Source: CAYSNP01 sp964432485 (GTDB lineage: Bacteria > Bacillota > Clostridia > Christensenellales > DTU072). Taken from it: DNA of 64,000 nt. The stretch spans positions 40,115-104,114 of the forward strand of contig CAYSNP010000001.1 of the NCBI GenBank assembly GCA_964432485.1, in the 5' to 3' direction. Position numbers and translations under genes: made by a program. This document shows positions 33,844 through 43,898 of the stretch, piece after piece (the first letter of the stretch is position 1; each line of letters opens with the position of its first letter). The notes beneath the pieces are model-generated. The model saw only the letters and a program-made list of their open reading frames with translations, did no database searches and was not told where the DNA came from.

Positions 33844-36800
33844 ATGGAATACCTTTATTTGCTTTTAGCTTTGGTAGGCTTAGCCTTTGTTTTAATGATA
33901 CTCTCCAATAAAAGAGAAAATATTGAAAAAATACAAATGCGCACCCTTTCTGAGGAGGACTTTGCTGCCGGAATCAGAGCTAAAGCAAGAGATTTTAGAA
34001 GTCTTTCGCATGGGAGAGGTGTAAACATTTTTGCGCTTTCTCACCAAATCAATAAGGCTATTCAAAGCATTAACAGAAAGAATAATGCAAATCGTCCGCT
34101 TTTTGAACATGAAAGATGGCTATATGAGAACTACTATTTAGTGCGCAGATATATGGCGGCGCATCATAATAGAAGTTTTAACAGGCTGCCTAATTCCAAT
34201 CAGCAAATCCGAATATTAGAATTTGCACGGTTTATTGTGGCTAACAGTACGGAAAACCTAACACAAGAACGGGTGCTTGCCGCCATTAAAATGATAAATA
34301 ATGAAACATCGCTGTACCTTAACGAAATAATGAATTTTAAAAAAGCTATTACTTATGCGCTAATCGAACAAATATATATATTGAGCGAAAGAGTCATTTA
34401 CCATAACAAAATGGCTCGGCAAGCCAATAAAAAGCTGTTTAAGGGAGAGCACTTACGCAGCGATATTTATGCCCATTACGCCTTAAAGAATCCTCGTTTA
34501 AGCGCAGCCGCTCATTCAGAGCTGCTAAAAATGGGCGTGGAGTCCAAAAGCATAGACTACAATTACAGCCTTTCTATATTGGAAAGCACCAAAATGGCAA
34601 AAAGCCTTTTTAAGTCCTTAATGCATATCAACAGCTTATTTAATGAGGATGTGCTAATCAATCATTTGAATATTTCAAAAGTGCTTAATAAAGATGACCA
34701 ATATGCCAATATGAGTTTGGACACTAAAAAGAATTACCTATCAATAATTGAAAGAATAAGTTCTAAACTTAATGTCAGCGAACTGCTAACTGCTAATAAA
34801 CTGATAGAATTGGCAAGATATAACGATATTTATTTTGGCGAAATCCTTTCCGGTCACCCTAAGCGATTGTACTGCTTTATAAAGAATAATAAGCTTGTTA
34901 AAATTAAGGTCAGGCCAAGTTTTAGAAACGAATGTGTTTATATAACAGCTTTAAGCGTTTTGGCTCTTGCTGCTGCTTTTGGGTTTGGCTGGCTTTACCG
35001 CAGCGTATGGTTAGGGCTGCTTAGCCTAGTACCTATTTTCTTTATAGCAGAAAAGCTCATAAATGCCGTATTGTCCGCCATTGTCAATTCCAGAAATATC
35101 CCAAGTATGAACTATACCTCTATCCCCAACGAGTGCAATACCTTAATTGTAATTTCGCAATTTATTGGCGATAGAGCGCAGCTTGAGGAAGCACTTGCTC
35201 ACTTGCGAGCAGTTAAGGAAAGTAATAATGATAAAAATATACAAACTTCTTTATTAATAGATTTTAAGAGCAGCAAAAAGGAAATTGACCCTCAAGACTC
35301 AATTCTGCTAGAAATGTTAAGACAATTTGAAGGTGAGGCGGGCTTTAATATCTTTGTGCGAAAACGCTCTAAAATTGGTGATAAATATGCAGGCTGGGAA
35401 AGAAAACGAGGGGCAATAATGGCGCTTGCCCGCTATTTGGTTACCGGTGATTCCAAAGATTTCTTTTATGTTTGCAATCGCAATGCGCCTTCGCCTAAGT
35501 ATATCATAGTATTAGATGATGACAATGTAATGCTCCCCGGTGCGGCAAAGGAGCTTATTAACTTAATAGCTCACCCCGGTAATGCCGGCTATGATTTAAT
35601 AGCCACCAGAAGCAAGTTCAATTTGTATTCAATCAAGACTCCCTTTTCTCGGCGTTTTTTGGCGGAAAGCGGGGTAGAAGCATATCCTAATTACAGCTCG
35701 CTTTACTTTAACTTATTTAAGAAAGACATTTTTTGCGGCAAAGGGATTTTTCGGCTAAAGGAGTTTTATAATAAATTAGACGGTATCTTCCCATCCAATA
35801 AGATATTGAGCCACGACATTATAGAAGGTGCAATATTGTCAACAGCAAGCACTTCCTTTATTTATGAAAATGCACCTAAGAACTTTGTTTCAGAAAAAGA
35901 GCGCAGAACCCGTTGGGCAAGAGGCGACATAGAACTGCTGCCCTTTATTTTATGCAAATGGAATAACGATGAAAAAGATATTTACAAGTCAGAAATCAGC
36001 CCTTTTTATAAGTTTATAATAATAAAAAATGCACTTAATATTCTTTTGCCTGCCTTTGTACTGGCTATCGTAATCCTCTTTTTTGTCAATCCTTCAATTT
36101 GGCTGCTTGCAGGAATTACCGTCCTTTCTGCACTTGTAATTGATTGGATAACTGCTTTGCGCAGAGCCAAGGACGGAATAAGGCTAAGATATATCCTGCT
36201 GCAAATATGGACCAGCGCATACTTAACTGCAGAAATGCTGTTATTGCTGCCTTTTGAAGCCTACCATGGCATTAAAACCTTTATAGTTACAGCAGTAAAA
36301 ATGATAAAAAAAGGCAATTTGCTGGAATGGAAAACTTATTATTCTTCTCAAAAAGCCTCTGGATTTTTGAAATTTGTTACTTTAACCGCCCCTTCTATGC
36401 CTATAATGTTAATAGTTGCTATTATTTTAACTTTGCTGCGTGTAAATATAGCCGCATTAGCAATTTTTACCCTTTTATCATACTTGTATTTGCCTTTACT
36501 ATATTTGCTTGGCCTAGAAAAAGCGGAAAGGAGCTTAACTGAAAAAGATAAAAAGCTACTGGGCGATTATGCTGTCAAAACATATAATTATTTTAAGTTT
36601 ATGAATAACAATATGGATTTGATTGCAGATAATTTACAGCTAAAACCTTATAAAGGAACATCGGAAACAACTTCTCCCACTAATATCGGATATAGCTTGC
36701 TTGCCGAAGTTTGCGCATATTATCTTAAACTAAACGAATTGGAAAATGTAATAGACAATATTGAAAAAACCTTAAACAAAATTACTGTACTGCAAAAATG

Positions 36801-39800
36801 GAATGGCAACCTATACAATTGGTACTATGTAAAGAATGGCGAGGTTGCGCAAAAGTTTGTATCCAGCGTAGATAGCGGCAACCTAGTAGCGTCATTGATA
36901 GTTGTAACAGAGTTCTTAAAAGAACATAATGCTTCAATGCTTGCAAAAAAGGCTCAAACCATTATAGATAATACTAATTTAAGCAGTTTGTATGACAATA
37001 CTGCCAATCTATTTTATTTAGGTTACTACCCTAATGAAAATCGATTTGAAGGAGCGTATGACTTGCTGGCTTCCGAGTCCCGCCTGCTAAGTTTAATATA
37101 TATTGCTTATGGCGGGTCTATTGCACATTATAGAGAATTGACTCGTGACTATACCCCTATTCGGGGCAACACCCTGTATTCTTGGTCCGGCACTGCATTT
37201 GAATACTTAATGCCCTCGCTGTTTATTAAACCGCCTCCGTATTCGTTACTCGACCATTCCTGCAGGAATGCGGTAAGCGCACAAAAAAAGGTAAGAAAGA
37301 AGCGTACTTGGGGCATAAGCGAAAGCGGATATTACAGCTTTGATGAGGACTTAAAATATCAATATAAAGCCTTTGGCGTCAATGATTTATCACTTGATAT
37401 AGATAAAAATGAAGTGGTGCTTTCTCCATACAGCAGCTTTTTAGCATTGGATATTTCACCCCGCAGCGTAATTAAAAACCTAAAAAGGCTGCAAAAAGCC
37501 GGGGCTTACGGCGAATATGGATTTTATGAATCTATAGATTTTATTAATAAAAAGCAAATTGTATCTTCATTTATGACCCATCATCAAGGGATGATAATTG
37601 CATCCTTAGCAAACTTTTTGACCGCTGGCGCTATTGAAAAATTAATGTTAAGGAATCCTAAGATAGAGGGAATAAAAATTCTGCTGTCGGAACGAACCAG
37701 CCAACAAGTGTACAGACGCAAGCAAAAAGATAAAAAGATACAAGCTAAAAGGGACAATTCTAAGTTTAGCGAAAGCTATATGCACCTAAAAGATAAGCTA
37801 TACAGCGGCGGGCTTTCTAACGGTACAATTACGGGCTTTTATGATAGCAATGGCAATAGTTTTCTAAAATATCAAGATATCTTTATTAATAAGTTTAGAG
37901 CGGATTATCAATCAGTATATGGTGGAGTCTTTTACATTAAGCAAAACAACAAACTGTACTCTCCCACTTATTACCCTTTAGCAGGCGATAAAGAAAATTA
38001 TGTTTTTACAGTAAACAGCGATAGTATTAATTATGCCAATACCAAAGATAAGGTATCCTTGGATATTGCAATAGACGACGATTTTAATGCAGAGGTAAAA
38101 CGGTTGACACTTGGTACTAATAACCAAAATCCTACCGTGTACTTTTTTGAAGAATTGGCAGTAAGCAAAGCAGAAGAGCACGAAGCACACCAAACCTTTT
38201 GCAATATGTTTATTAGCACAAGCATTGATAAAGAAAAAAATGTGGTCTTAGTGCACCGTAAAGCAAGAGGGAAGAAAGGCGATATTTATATAGCTTATAT
38301 AATAAGGGGACTAAAAGACTTAGAAATAGAGACCAATCGGTTTAACTTTATTGGCCGCAAAAGAGAGGAGCATACCCCCGCTTTTATTTTTGATAAGCAT
38401 ATCAAATACAATTCGGAAGGAGATGTGCTAGAGCCTTGTATTGGCTTTGCCGGCAAATTCAAAAAGCGTGAAGGTGCGGGATACAAGTGCGAAATTATCA
38501 AGATAGTTGACGAAAACAAAGATAGCTTACTCAATTTGATAGACTTGATACCTTCAGATTTTTATGAGTATGCACTTGAGAAATCTACTCAATTTATCTT
38601 TCATAAACAGGCCGGAGCTCTTGCCGCTTCATTGTTGTACAAGCCTTATTCCAAAGAGGCCCTAAGATTTGTTATGGAAAACGACCTTCTAAAGGAGTTT
38701 ATTGAGCTAACCGACTTCAAAAAGACAATACTGTTTTATTTTAACGATATAGAAGATACCGAAAAGCTGTTAACGCTATGCTCAATAATCAACAGCTTGT
38801 ATTTATTTAACATTAAGGTCAGACCTATTATAATTTATAAGGAGTCTTTTGATAAAAATATTAAAGAGCATATTGAGGAAAAATTAAAAAGATACTTTAT
38901 AATTAATTATAAATTAATTGAATCAAATGAGGAAAAAAGCTATATAGCAGAGTTTGCTTTTATTACGCTAAACGAGAATCTTGCTATAAATGAAAGTGTT
39001 TTTATAGATAAAAGACGCCAAAGTTTGCCTAATCAAGCGGCAAAAGTTGAAAAAGACAAAGAACATTGGGGCTTAGAATCCGGAGTCGGCAGTTTTGATG
39101 CGGAAGGCAACTATATTATAGATAATACAAGGACAACGGACTTGCCATACTCAAATATTGTAGCAGGCAGATATGGGGGCTTTGTAATTACAGAAAATGG
39201 CGGCGGTTTTACCTACTTTGAAAACAGCAGAGAAAATAAAGTTACCCGCTTTGAAAATGACCCAATTAAAGATATAGCTTATGAACAGTTGCTTTTATGC
39301 TCAGACGACAATTTTAGACTTAATTGCAGCTCGCACCATACTATAGTTACTCATAACTTAGGCAGCACAGTTTTTGCAACTAAATTGAATGAATTGCAAA
39401 TAAACAGCGAGTTTTATATTATTGAAGAGGGCAAAGTTAAAGTAATAGAGGTCTCTGCCCGTCAAAAAAATATGGATAACTTATGCTTTTCGTATATTAT
39501 TGATTGCGCTTTAGGGTGGAAGCATGAAGATACTTTTCTGTACACATATTTTGAAGAAGATATCCTTAAAGTGATAAACCTTAAAAACTCACAAAGCGTA
39601 TATATTAAAATCATTGGCAGCAATACAACCGTCAATTATAATGAAAATAAAGCACTGCCCAATCTTTTAATTAAAATTGATAAGCCTTTATCTCAAAACA
39701 AGTTTTATATTGTTATGTCAAGCAGGCTTGAGAACATTTTGGAGCTATCTGCTGAAAAAATTGATTATAAAAAAGAAGAAGGACTACAGTATTATAAAAA

Positions 39801-41259
39801 TCTGTCTAATATAGAACTATCCAGCAATATTATATCAGCAAACTTGCTAATTAATAACTATTTGCTGTACCAAGTTATCTCCAGCAGAATGAATGCCAAA
39901 AGCGGATATTACCAAATAGGCGGAGCAACCGGCTTTAGAGACCAGCTGCAAGATGCTCTTGCTTTGCTTCATTCAAATCCCGACAGATGCAAAGAGCAAA
40001 TACTATATCATGCCGCACGCCAATATAAAGAAGGTGATGTAATGCATTGGTGGCATCATGAAAAGTATGGAGTGCGTACCAGAATAAGTGATGATAAACT
40101 CTTTTTGCCTTATGCGGTTGCAGAGTATATAGACTCCACGCAAGACTACTCAATTTTAGAGGAAAAATTGCCTTACCTTGACTCTCCCACCTTACAAGCT
40201 AATGAACACGACAGATTTGAGAATCCGCCTTATACTAAGGAAGCGTTTTCCTTGCATGAGCATTGCTTGCAAGCAATAAATAATGCACTAAAGTTTGGCG
40301 AACACAACCTTTTGCAAATGGGGGCAGGCGATTGGAATGACGGTATGGATTACCTTGCAGAAAAAGGCATTGGCGAAAGTGTACTTTTAACAATGTTTGC
40401 TTACGATACAATTATGAAATATAAGGAATTGTGCAAGGATGCTACCCGTATAGAACTGGCCAATATTGCAGGCAGGCTACAAAAAGCGGTTGAAGCTCAC
40501 GCTTTTGAAGGGGACCACTATATGCGTGCATATTCGGATGACGGCAAATGGTATGGCACAATAAACTCTGATGAGCTAAAAATTGACCTTGCGGTACAAA
40601 GCTATGCTGTATTGAGCAAAATTGCTCAACCCGACAGAGCAAAATCCGCTATGGATAGCGCCGGCATGCACCTTGTAGATAGAGAAGCAGGCATTATAAA
40701 GCTGCTTGCTCCACCCTTAAATAAGCAAAGATATATAGGCTATATCTCGTCATATCCTGAAGGCGTAAGAGAAAATGGAGGGCAATATACTCATGCTGCT
40801 ATTTGGTATCTGCTTGCATTGCTACAATTGGGAAAACAAGATGAAGCCTTTGAACTTTTTCAAATGATAAATCCAATTGAAAAGAACCGCAATGCCTTTT
40901 GGTCAAGTAAATATTTAGGCGAACCTTATGTATTGAGCGGGGACGTATATGCAGGCAAAGACAATGCCGGCAGAATGGGCTGGAGTTGGTATACAGGCAG
41001 CGCAGCTTGGGCATATCGCCTATTAGTAGAAGGTTTTCTTGGCTTAAAGCGCAAAGGAGAGGAGCTAGTAATTGACCCCAGTTTGCCAAACGCATTAAAT
41101 AATGCTATTGTGAATTATAAATATAAAGATGCAAAATATACAATAACTTATAAGAAAGCCAATGCATATAAGTTGTATTTTGACGGTATAGAAATTAGCA
41201 AAGGGAAAAGGATACCTTTACATGCTATAAAAGGTGCGGAAATTACTTGTGAATGCTAA
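33844..41259 (+). CDS. ndvB: Cyclic beta-1,2-glucan synthase-like protein (GT84 - glycoamylase-like - GH94)
   Basis: A 2471-residue membrane protein. An N-terminal helix (1-20) and cytoplasmic helical region lead to a hydrophobic pair (363-413), then a GT84 glycosyltransferase with D558-D560 (LDDDN), the GKGIF and LSHDIIEG motifs and a R/W-rich TRWARGD close to QxxRW. Further membrane segments lie at 729-780 and 843-895. Residues about 920-1290 match the glycoamylase-like cyclisation domain (SESRLLSLI, MTHHQGM). From about 1310 two beta-sandwich repeats lead to a GH94 phosphorylase catalytic domain with GDWNDGMD at 2162-2169. This order is that of NdvB/ChvB, which make cyclic beta-1,2-glucan from UDP-glucose. 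It is monocistronic with its own promoter; the exact product is inferred. Confidence 0.85.
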   Translation: MEYLYLLLALVGLAFVLMILSNKRENIEKIQMRTLSEEDFAAGIRAKARDFRSLSHGRGVNIFALSHQINKAIQSINRKNNANRPLFEHERWLYENYYLVRRYMAAHHNRSFNRLPNSNQQIRILEFARFIVANSTENLTQERVLAAIKMINNETSLYLNEIMNFKKAITYALIEQIYILSERVIYHNKMARQANKKLFKGEHLRSDIYAHYALKNPRLSAAAHSELLKMGVESKSIDYNYSLSILESTKMAKSLFKSLMHINSLFNEDVLINHLNISKVLNKDDQYANMSLDTKKNYLSIIERISSKLNVSELLTANKLIELARYNDIYFGEILSGHPKRLYCFIKNNKLVKIKVRPSFRNECVYITALSVLALAAAFGFGWLYRSVWLGLLSLVPIFFIAEKLINAVLSAIVNSRNIPSMNYTSIPNECNTLIVISQFIGDRAQLEEALAHLRAVKESNNDKNIQTSLLIDFKSSKKEIDPQDSILLEMLRQFEGEAGFNIFVRKRSKIGDKYAGWERKRGAIMALARYLVTGDSKDFFYVCNRNAPSPKYIIVLDDDNVMLPGAAKELINLIAHPGNAGYDLIATRSKFNLYSIKTPFSRRFLAESGVEAYPNYSSLYFNLFKKDIFCGKGIFRLKEFYNKLDGIFPSNKILSHDIIEGAILSTASTSFIYENAPKNFVSEKERRTRWARGDIELLPFILCKWNNDEKDIYKSEISPFYKFIIIKNALNILLPAFVLAIVILFFVNPSIWLLAGITVLSALVIDWITALRRAKDGIRLRYILLQIWTSAYLTAEMLLLLPFEAYHGIKTFIVTAVKMIKKGNLLEWKTYYSSQKASGFLKFVTLTAPSMPIMLIVAIILTLLRVNIAALAIFTLLSYLYLPLLYLLGLEKAERSLTEKDKKLLGDYAVKTYNYFKFMNNNMDLIADNLQLKPYKGTSETTSPTNIGYSLLAEVCAYYLKLNELENVIDNIEKTLNKITVLQKWNGNLYNWYYVKNGEVAQKFVSSVDSGNLVASLIVVTEFLKEHNASMLAKKAQTIIDNTNLSSLYDNTANLFYLGYYPNENRFEGAYDLLASESRLLSLIYIAYGGSIAHYRELTRDYTPIRGNTLYSWSGTAFEYLMPSLFIKPPPYSLLDHSCRNAVSAQKKVRKKRTWGISESGYYSFDEDLKYQYKAFGVNDLSLDIDKNEVVLSPYSSFLALDISPRSVIKNLKRLQKAGAYGEYGFYESIDFINKKQIVSSFMTHHQGMIIASLANFLTAGAIEKLMLRNPKIEGIKILLSERTSQQVYRRKQKDKKIQAKRDNSKFSESYMHLKDKLYSGGLSNGTITGFYDSNGNSFLKYQDIFINKFRADYQSVYGGVFYIKQNNKLYSPTYYPLAGDKENYVFTVNSDSINYANTKDKVSLDIAIDDDFNAEVKRLTLGTNNQNPTVYFFEELAVSKAEEHEAHQTFCNMFISTSIDKEKNVVLVHRKARGKKGDIYIAYIIRGLKDLEIETNRFNFIGRKREEHTPAFIFDKHIKYNSEGDVLEPCIGFAGKFKKREGAGYKCEIIKIVDENKDSLLNLIDLIPSDFYEYALEKSTQFIFHKQAGALAASLLYKPYSKEALRFVMENDLLKEFIELTDFKKTILFYFNDIEDTEKLLTLCSIINSLYLFNIKVRPIIIYKESFDKNIKEHIEEKLKRYFIINYKLIESNEEKSYIAEFAFITLNENLAINESVFIDKRRQSLPNQAAKVEKDKEHWGLESGVGSFDAEGNYIIDNTRTTDLPYSNIVAGRYGGFVITENGGGFTYFENSRENKVTRFENDPIKDIAYEQLLLCSDDNFRLNCSSHHTIVTHNLGSTVFATKLNELQINSEFYIIEEGKVKVIEVSARQKNMDNLCFSYIIDCALGWKHEDTFLYTYFEEDILKVINLKNSQSVYIKIIGSNTTVNYNENKALPNLLIKIDKPLSQNKFYIVMSSRLENILELSAEKIDYKKEEGLQYYKNLSNIELSSNIISANLLINNYLLYQVISSRMNAKSGYYQIGGATGFRDQLQDALALLHSNPDRCKEQILYHAARQYKEGDVMHWWHHEKYGVRTRISDDKLFLPYAVAEYIDSTQDYSILEEKLPYLDSPTLQANEHDRFENPPYTKEAFSLHEHCLQAINNALKFGEHNLLQMGAGDWNDGMDYLAEKGIGESVLLTMFAYDTIMKYKELCKDATRIELANIAGRLQKAVEAHAFEGDHYMRAYSDDGKWYGTINSDELKIDLAVQSYAVLSKIAQPDRAKSAMDSAGMHLVDREAGIIKLLAPPLNKQRYIGYISSYPEGVRENGGQYTHAAIWYLLALLQLGKQDEAFELFQMINPIEKNRNAFWSSKYLGEPYVLSGDVYAGKDNAGRMGWSWYTGSAAWAYRLLVEGFLGLKRKGEELVIDPSLPNALNNAIVNYKYKDAKYTITYKKANAYKLYFDGIEISKGKRIPLHAIKGAEITCEC

Positions 41260-41280
41260 AGAGTCTTATCAATTAGCTTA

Positions 41281-41315
41281 GATTTTAGAATTATCTTATG
41301 TTTTTATCTAAAATC
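41281..41315. repeat. Inverted repeat after the glucan synthase gene
   Basis: Perfect 9-bp arms GATTTTAGA (41281-41289) and TCTAAAATC (41307-41315) with a 17-base loop. It lies 22 bases after the stop. No T run follows, so it is at best a weak terminator or an mRNA-stabilising hairpin. Confidence 0.4.
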
Positions 41316-41338
41316 AATTAAGAGAGCTCTGGCTTTGC

Positions 41339-41367
41339 TTACTCATTTATTATTTTTATGGTATAAT
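41339..41367 (+). promoter_or_regulatory. Promoter of the isomerase-dehydrogenase pair
   Basis: A perfect TATAAT at 41362-41367 is preceded by TGG, making an extended -10; a poor -35 (TTACTC, 41339-41344) lies 17 bases upstream. An AGAGG ribosome-binding site follows before the ATG at 41396. Confidence 0.6.
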
Positions 41368-41395
41368 AATTATATCTTATTTTTAAGAGGCTAAT

Positions 41396-42706
41396 ATGGG
41401 TACTAAAGTAAAACTTGCAATAGCATGTCTGGCTAGAAAAACTTTTGATTATATAGCGGCACAAGAGCTTTACAGCAAGGCATTGCTTAACTTAGAAAAA
41501 ATTGCAGACTTGCAAATTTATCCGTCAAAAGAAATCATATATTTACCAGAGCAAGCCATTGCGGCAGGCGAATATTTTGCATCAGCAAATGTAGATGGGG
41601 TAATATTGTTTAGCGGCACTTTTCATCTTGGGCATTTAGCATTGGAAATAAAAAAGAAAACTGATAAGCCAATATTGCTTTGGGCTCCTGAGGAGTTGCC
41701 TTATGACGGAGGCAAAATTCGTTTGAATTCGGTTTGTGGAATTAATCTTGATGCCAGCAACTTATATAAAGCAGGCTATTATGATTATACTTATTCTATT
41801 GGTGACAGCATTGATTTGGATTGGATAAATGCTATAAAAGCACAAAATGCTATTGCTAAAGCCGCAATTGCCATAGCCGGCTATCGAGCTGACGGGTTTT
41901 TTAATTTGGATGTAAATGAGCTTGCCCTATACAAAACTTTTGGCTGTTTGATTGACCATTATGAATTGTCGGAAATATACAATAGCACTCCCAGTAATGA
42001 ATTAATCCTGCAATATAAACAAAAGATAACTAGTAGCTTTGAGTTAAACATATCTCAAGAGAAGCTAGAAAAGACTGCTGTTCTTTGTGCTAAGTTTGTT
42101 CATTTTTTCAAAGAAAAAGGTATCACCGCATTGGCATTGCGCTGTTGGCCGGAGTTTGCAAGGGATTTTGGCATTGCCCCATGTGCGGCAATGAGCGTAT
42201 TGCAGGCAGAGGGATATATTATAAGCTGCGAAGGGGATATAGATTGCACTCTTACTATGATTGCTCATCGGGCAATGGGTGAGGGCGCACCGTATATAGC
42301 TGATATTTCGCAAGCGGATTTAACCGATAACAGCGTGCTGTTATGGCATTGCGGAGCAGCTCCCTTATGCCATGCTAATACTGCTCAAGGCTGTTCGCTG
42401 GAAAGCTACCATGCGGGCGGCGCAGGAGTTACCGCTGATTTTGTATTAAAGGAAGGACAAATCAACCTAGCCCGCCTTGATAGTGTTAACGGCAAATATA
42501 GGCTGTTTTGCGCAAACGGTACTGCAATTAATTGTCAAAGAAAACTAAAAGGCACTTATGCCAAAGCTGTTTTAGAAGAAGAGCTGCCATTGCTGCTTGA
42601 TAAAATTATTTATAATGGACTGGCGCACCATGTTTCGGTTGCCTATGGCGATTATAGCGCTGCATTTAAGATATTAGCGCGCAATCTTAGCATTGAAATA
42701 CTTTAA
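41396..42706 (+). CDS. L-fucose/L-arabinose isomerase family protein
   Basis: A 436-residue cytosolic aldose-ketose isomerase-type protein. The N-terminal half has alternating Rossmann-like segments (VDGVILFSGTFHLGHLALEIKKKTDKPILLWAPEELPYDGG). The C-terminal half carries the family pattern LRCWPEFARDFGIAPCAAMSVLQAEGY, ISCEGDIDCTLTM, YIADISQADL and LLWHCGAAPLCH, resembling the metal-site and substrate regions of L-fucose isomerase. The substrate cannot be named. It is followed after 11 bases by an Fe-type alcohol dehydrogenase and then by a GH31 glycosidase and GPH symporter. Members of this family act as sulfoquinovose isomerases in Firmicutes sulfo-sugar pathways, an attractive but unproven comparison. 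Confidence 0.8.
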   Translation: MGTKVKLAIACLARKTFDYIAAQELYSKALLNLEKIADLQIYPSKEIIYLPEQAIAAGEYFASANVDGVILFSGTFHLGHLALEIKKKTDKPILLWAPEELPYDGGKIRLNSVCGINLDASNLYKAGYYDYTYSIGDSIDLDWINAIKAQNAIAKAAIAIAGYRADGFFNLDVNELALYKTFGCLIDHYELSEIYNSTPSNELILQYKQKITSSFELNISQEKLEKTAVLCAKFVHFFKEKGITALALRCWPEFARDFGIAPCAAMSVLQAEGYIISCEGDIDCTLTMIAHRAMGEGAPYIADISQADLTDNSVLLWHCGAAPLCHANTAQGCSLESYHAGGAGVTADFVLKEGQINLARLDSVNGKYRLFCANGTAINCQRKLKGTYAKAVLEEELPLLLDKIIYNGLAHHVSVAYGDYSAAFKILARNLSIEIL

Positions 42707-42717
42707 AAGGTATACCT

Positions 42718-43815
42718 ATGGATTTTAGCTTTAATTTACCTGTAATAATTAAATATGGCAATAGTGCACTTGCTGATATTGCAAAAGCGCATACCAAACA
42801 AAATCTCTTTATTATGGCAAGCGACAGCGTATACAAAACGGGTATACTCAAGAATATCCCTACTTTATTTCAACCGAATAAGTATATGTTTTATACGCAC
42901 ATTACGCCTAATCCTGATATTAAAGAGTTGCTTGCAACTTTTGCAATAGCTAAAGATTTTGGTGCTGACTTGCTACTAGCAATAGGCGGTGGCAGCGTAC
43001 TTGACGCTGCTAAATGCATAGCGGTAATGCTGGCTAACAATGGCGAAATTGCCGCTTGCAAGTCTGACTCTATGCAAAATCCCCCTACCCCATTAATTTG
43101 CGCCCCTACCACTTCAGGCACCGGGAGCGAAGTTACCAATGTATCGGTTATTACTGACAATCGAGAGAAAAGACCTTATGTAAGCAATGCTCTATGGCCA
43201 AAATATGCATGCATAGTGCCTAAATTATCTTATTCAATGCCAAGAAAAGTTGCCGCCGAAACGGGATGGGATGCTTTTTGCCATGCCTTTGAAGCCTATT
43301 GGTCTAAAGGCTCAAACCCATTTAGTGATACCTTAGCCAAAAGCGCTATTAAGCTAATCCTTCAAAATATAGAGGATTCCGCTAACAGCAGCATAGAGCA
43401 AGCCCGAGATAATATGTCCTATGCCAGTTTGCTTGCAGGGATGGCTTTTTCTCAAACCCGTACCACAGCGCCCCATGCGGTCAGCTTCTTGCTTACCTCT
43501 GTGTATGGCTTGTCGCACGGAAGGGCTTGCGCTATTACTTTGCCGGGATTTCTGGATTATTGCAATGGCTATTGGGACAAAAAGCAAAAGCAATTGCTGG
43601 ATTATCTAGGGTTTTTGAACTTTACTGATTTCAAAGACAACTTGCTCTTTAAGCTGGAGCAGACAGGTATGCCTATAAAGTTATCTCAAGTGGGGCTAGC
43701 TAAGGAAGATATCCCTCTGCTTGCTCAAGAAGGCATTAAGCATTCCATTGCTCATCAAATGCCCCGCACAATTACAGCCCCTAGTTTGCAAAAAGTTCTG
43801 GAAAGTTTGCTTTAG
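42718..43815 (+). CDS. Iron-containing alcohol dehydrogenase family protein
   Basis: A 365-residue NAD(P)-dependent group III dehydrogenase. The N-terminal dinucleotide domain has LLLAIGGGSVLDAAKCIA and the TTSGTGSEVTNVSVI motif; the C-terminal metal domain has the usual ligands in TGWDAFCHAFEAYWSKGSNP (Asp, His), TRTTAPHAVSF (His) and GLSHGRACAI (His). Probably reduces an aldehyde product of the pathway that uses the adjacent isomerase, by analogy with lactaldehyde reductase FucO. Gap to the isomerase is 11 bases; AAAGG precedes the ATG. The true substrate is unknown. Confidence 0.88.
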   Translation: MDFSFNLPVIIKYGNSALADIAKAHTKQNLFIMASDSVYKTGILKNIPTLFQPNKYMFYTHITPNPDIKELLATFAIAKDFGADLLLAIGGGSVLDAAKCIAVMLANNGEIAACKSDSMQNPPTPLICAPTTSGTGSEVTNVSVITDNREKRPYVSNALWPKYACIVPKLSYSMPRKVAAETGWDAFCHAFEAYWSKGSNPFSDTLAKSAIKLILQNIEDSANSSIEQARDNMSYASLLAGMAFSQTRTTAPHAVSFLLTSVYGLSHGRACAITLPGFLDYCNGYWDKKQKQLLDYLGFLNFTDFKDNLLFKLEQTGMPIKLSQVGLAKEDIPLLAQEGIKHSIAHQMPRTITAPSLQKVLESLL

Positions 43816-43842
43816 CGGCAGTTGCCTTGCAATCTTTTACTA

Positions 43843-43871
43843 TTGACAAGTATAGTTTTATACTTTATTAT
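43843..43871 (+). promoter_or_regulatory. Promoter of GH31-symporter pair with operator palindrome in the spacer
   Basis: A perfect TTGACA (43843-43848) and TATTAT (43866-43871) are 17 bases apart. The spacer is almost completely occupied by the palindrome AAGTATA-GTTT-TATACTT (43848-43865), with 7-bp perfect arms, which looks like the operator of a GntR-type or similar repressor that would block polymerase binding. Confidence 0.8.
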
Positions 43872-43898
43872 TAATATAGATTATTATTGGAGTATATA

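Noticed and set aside
42065..42313. Several 60-100 codon frames antisense to the isomerase, glucan synthase and purB genes
   Set aside because: They are opposite to well-conserved genes, lack ribosome-binding sites and show no family motifs.
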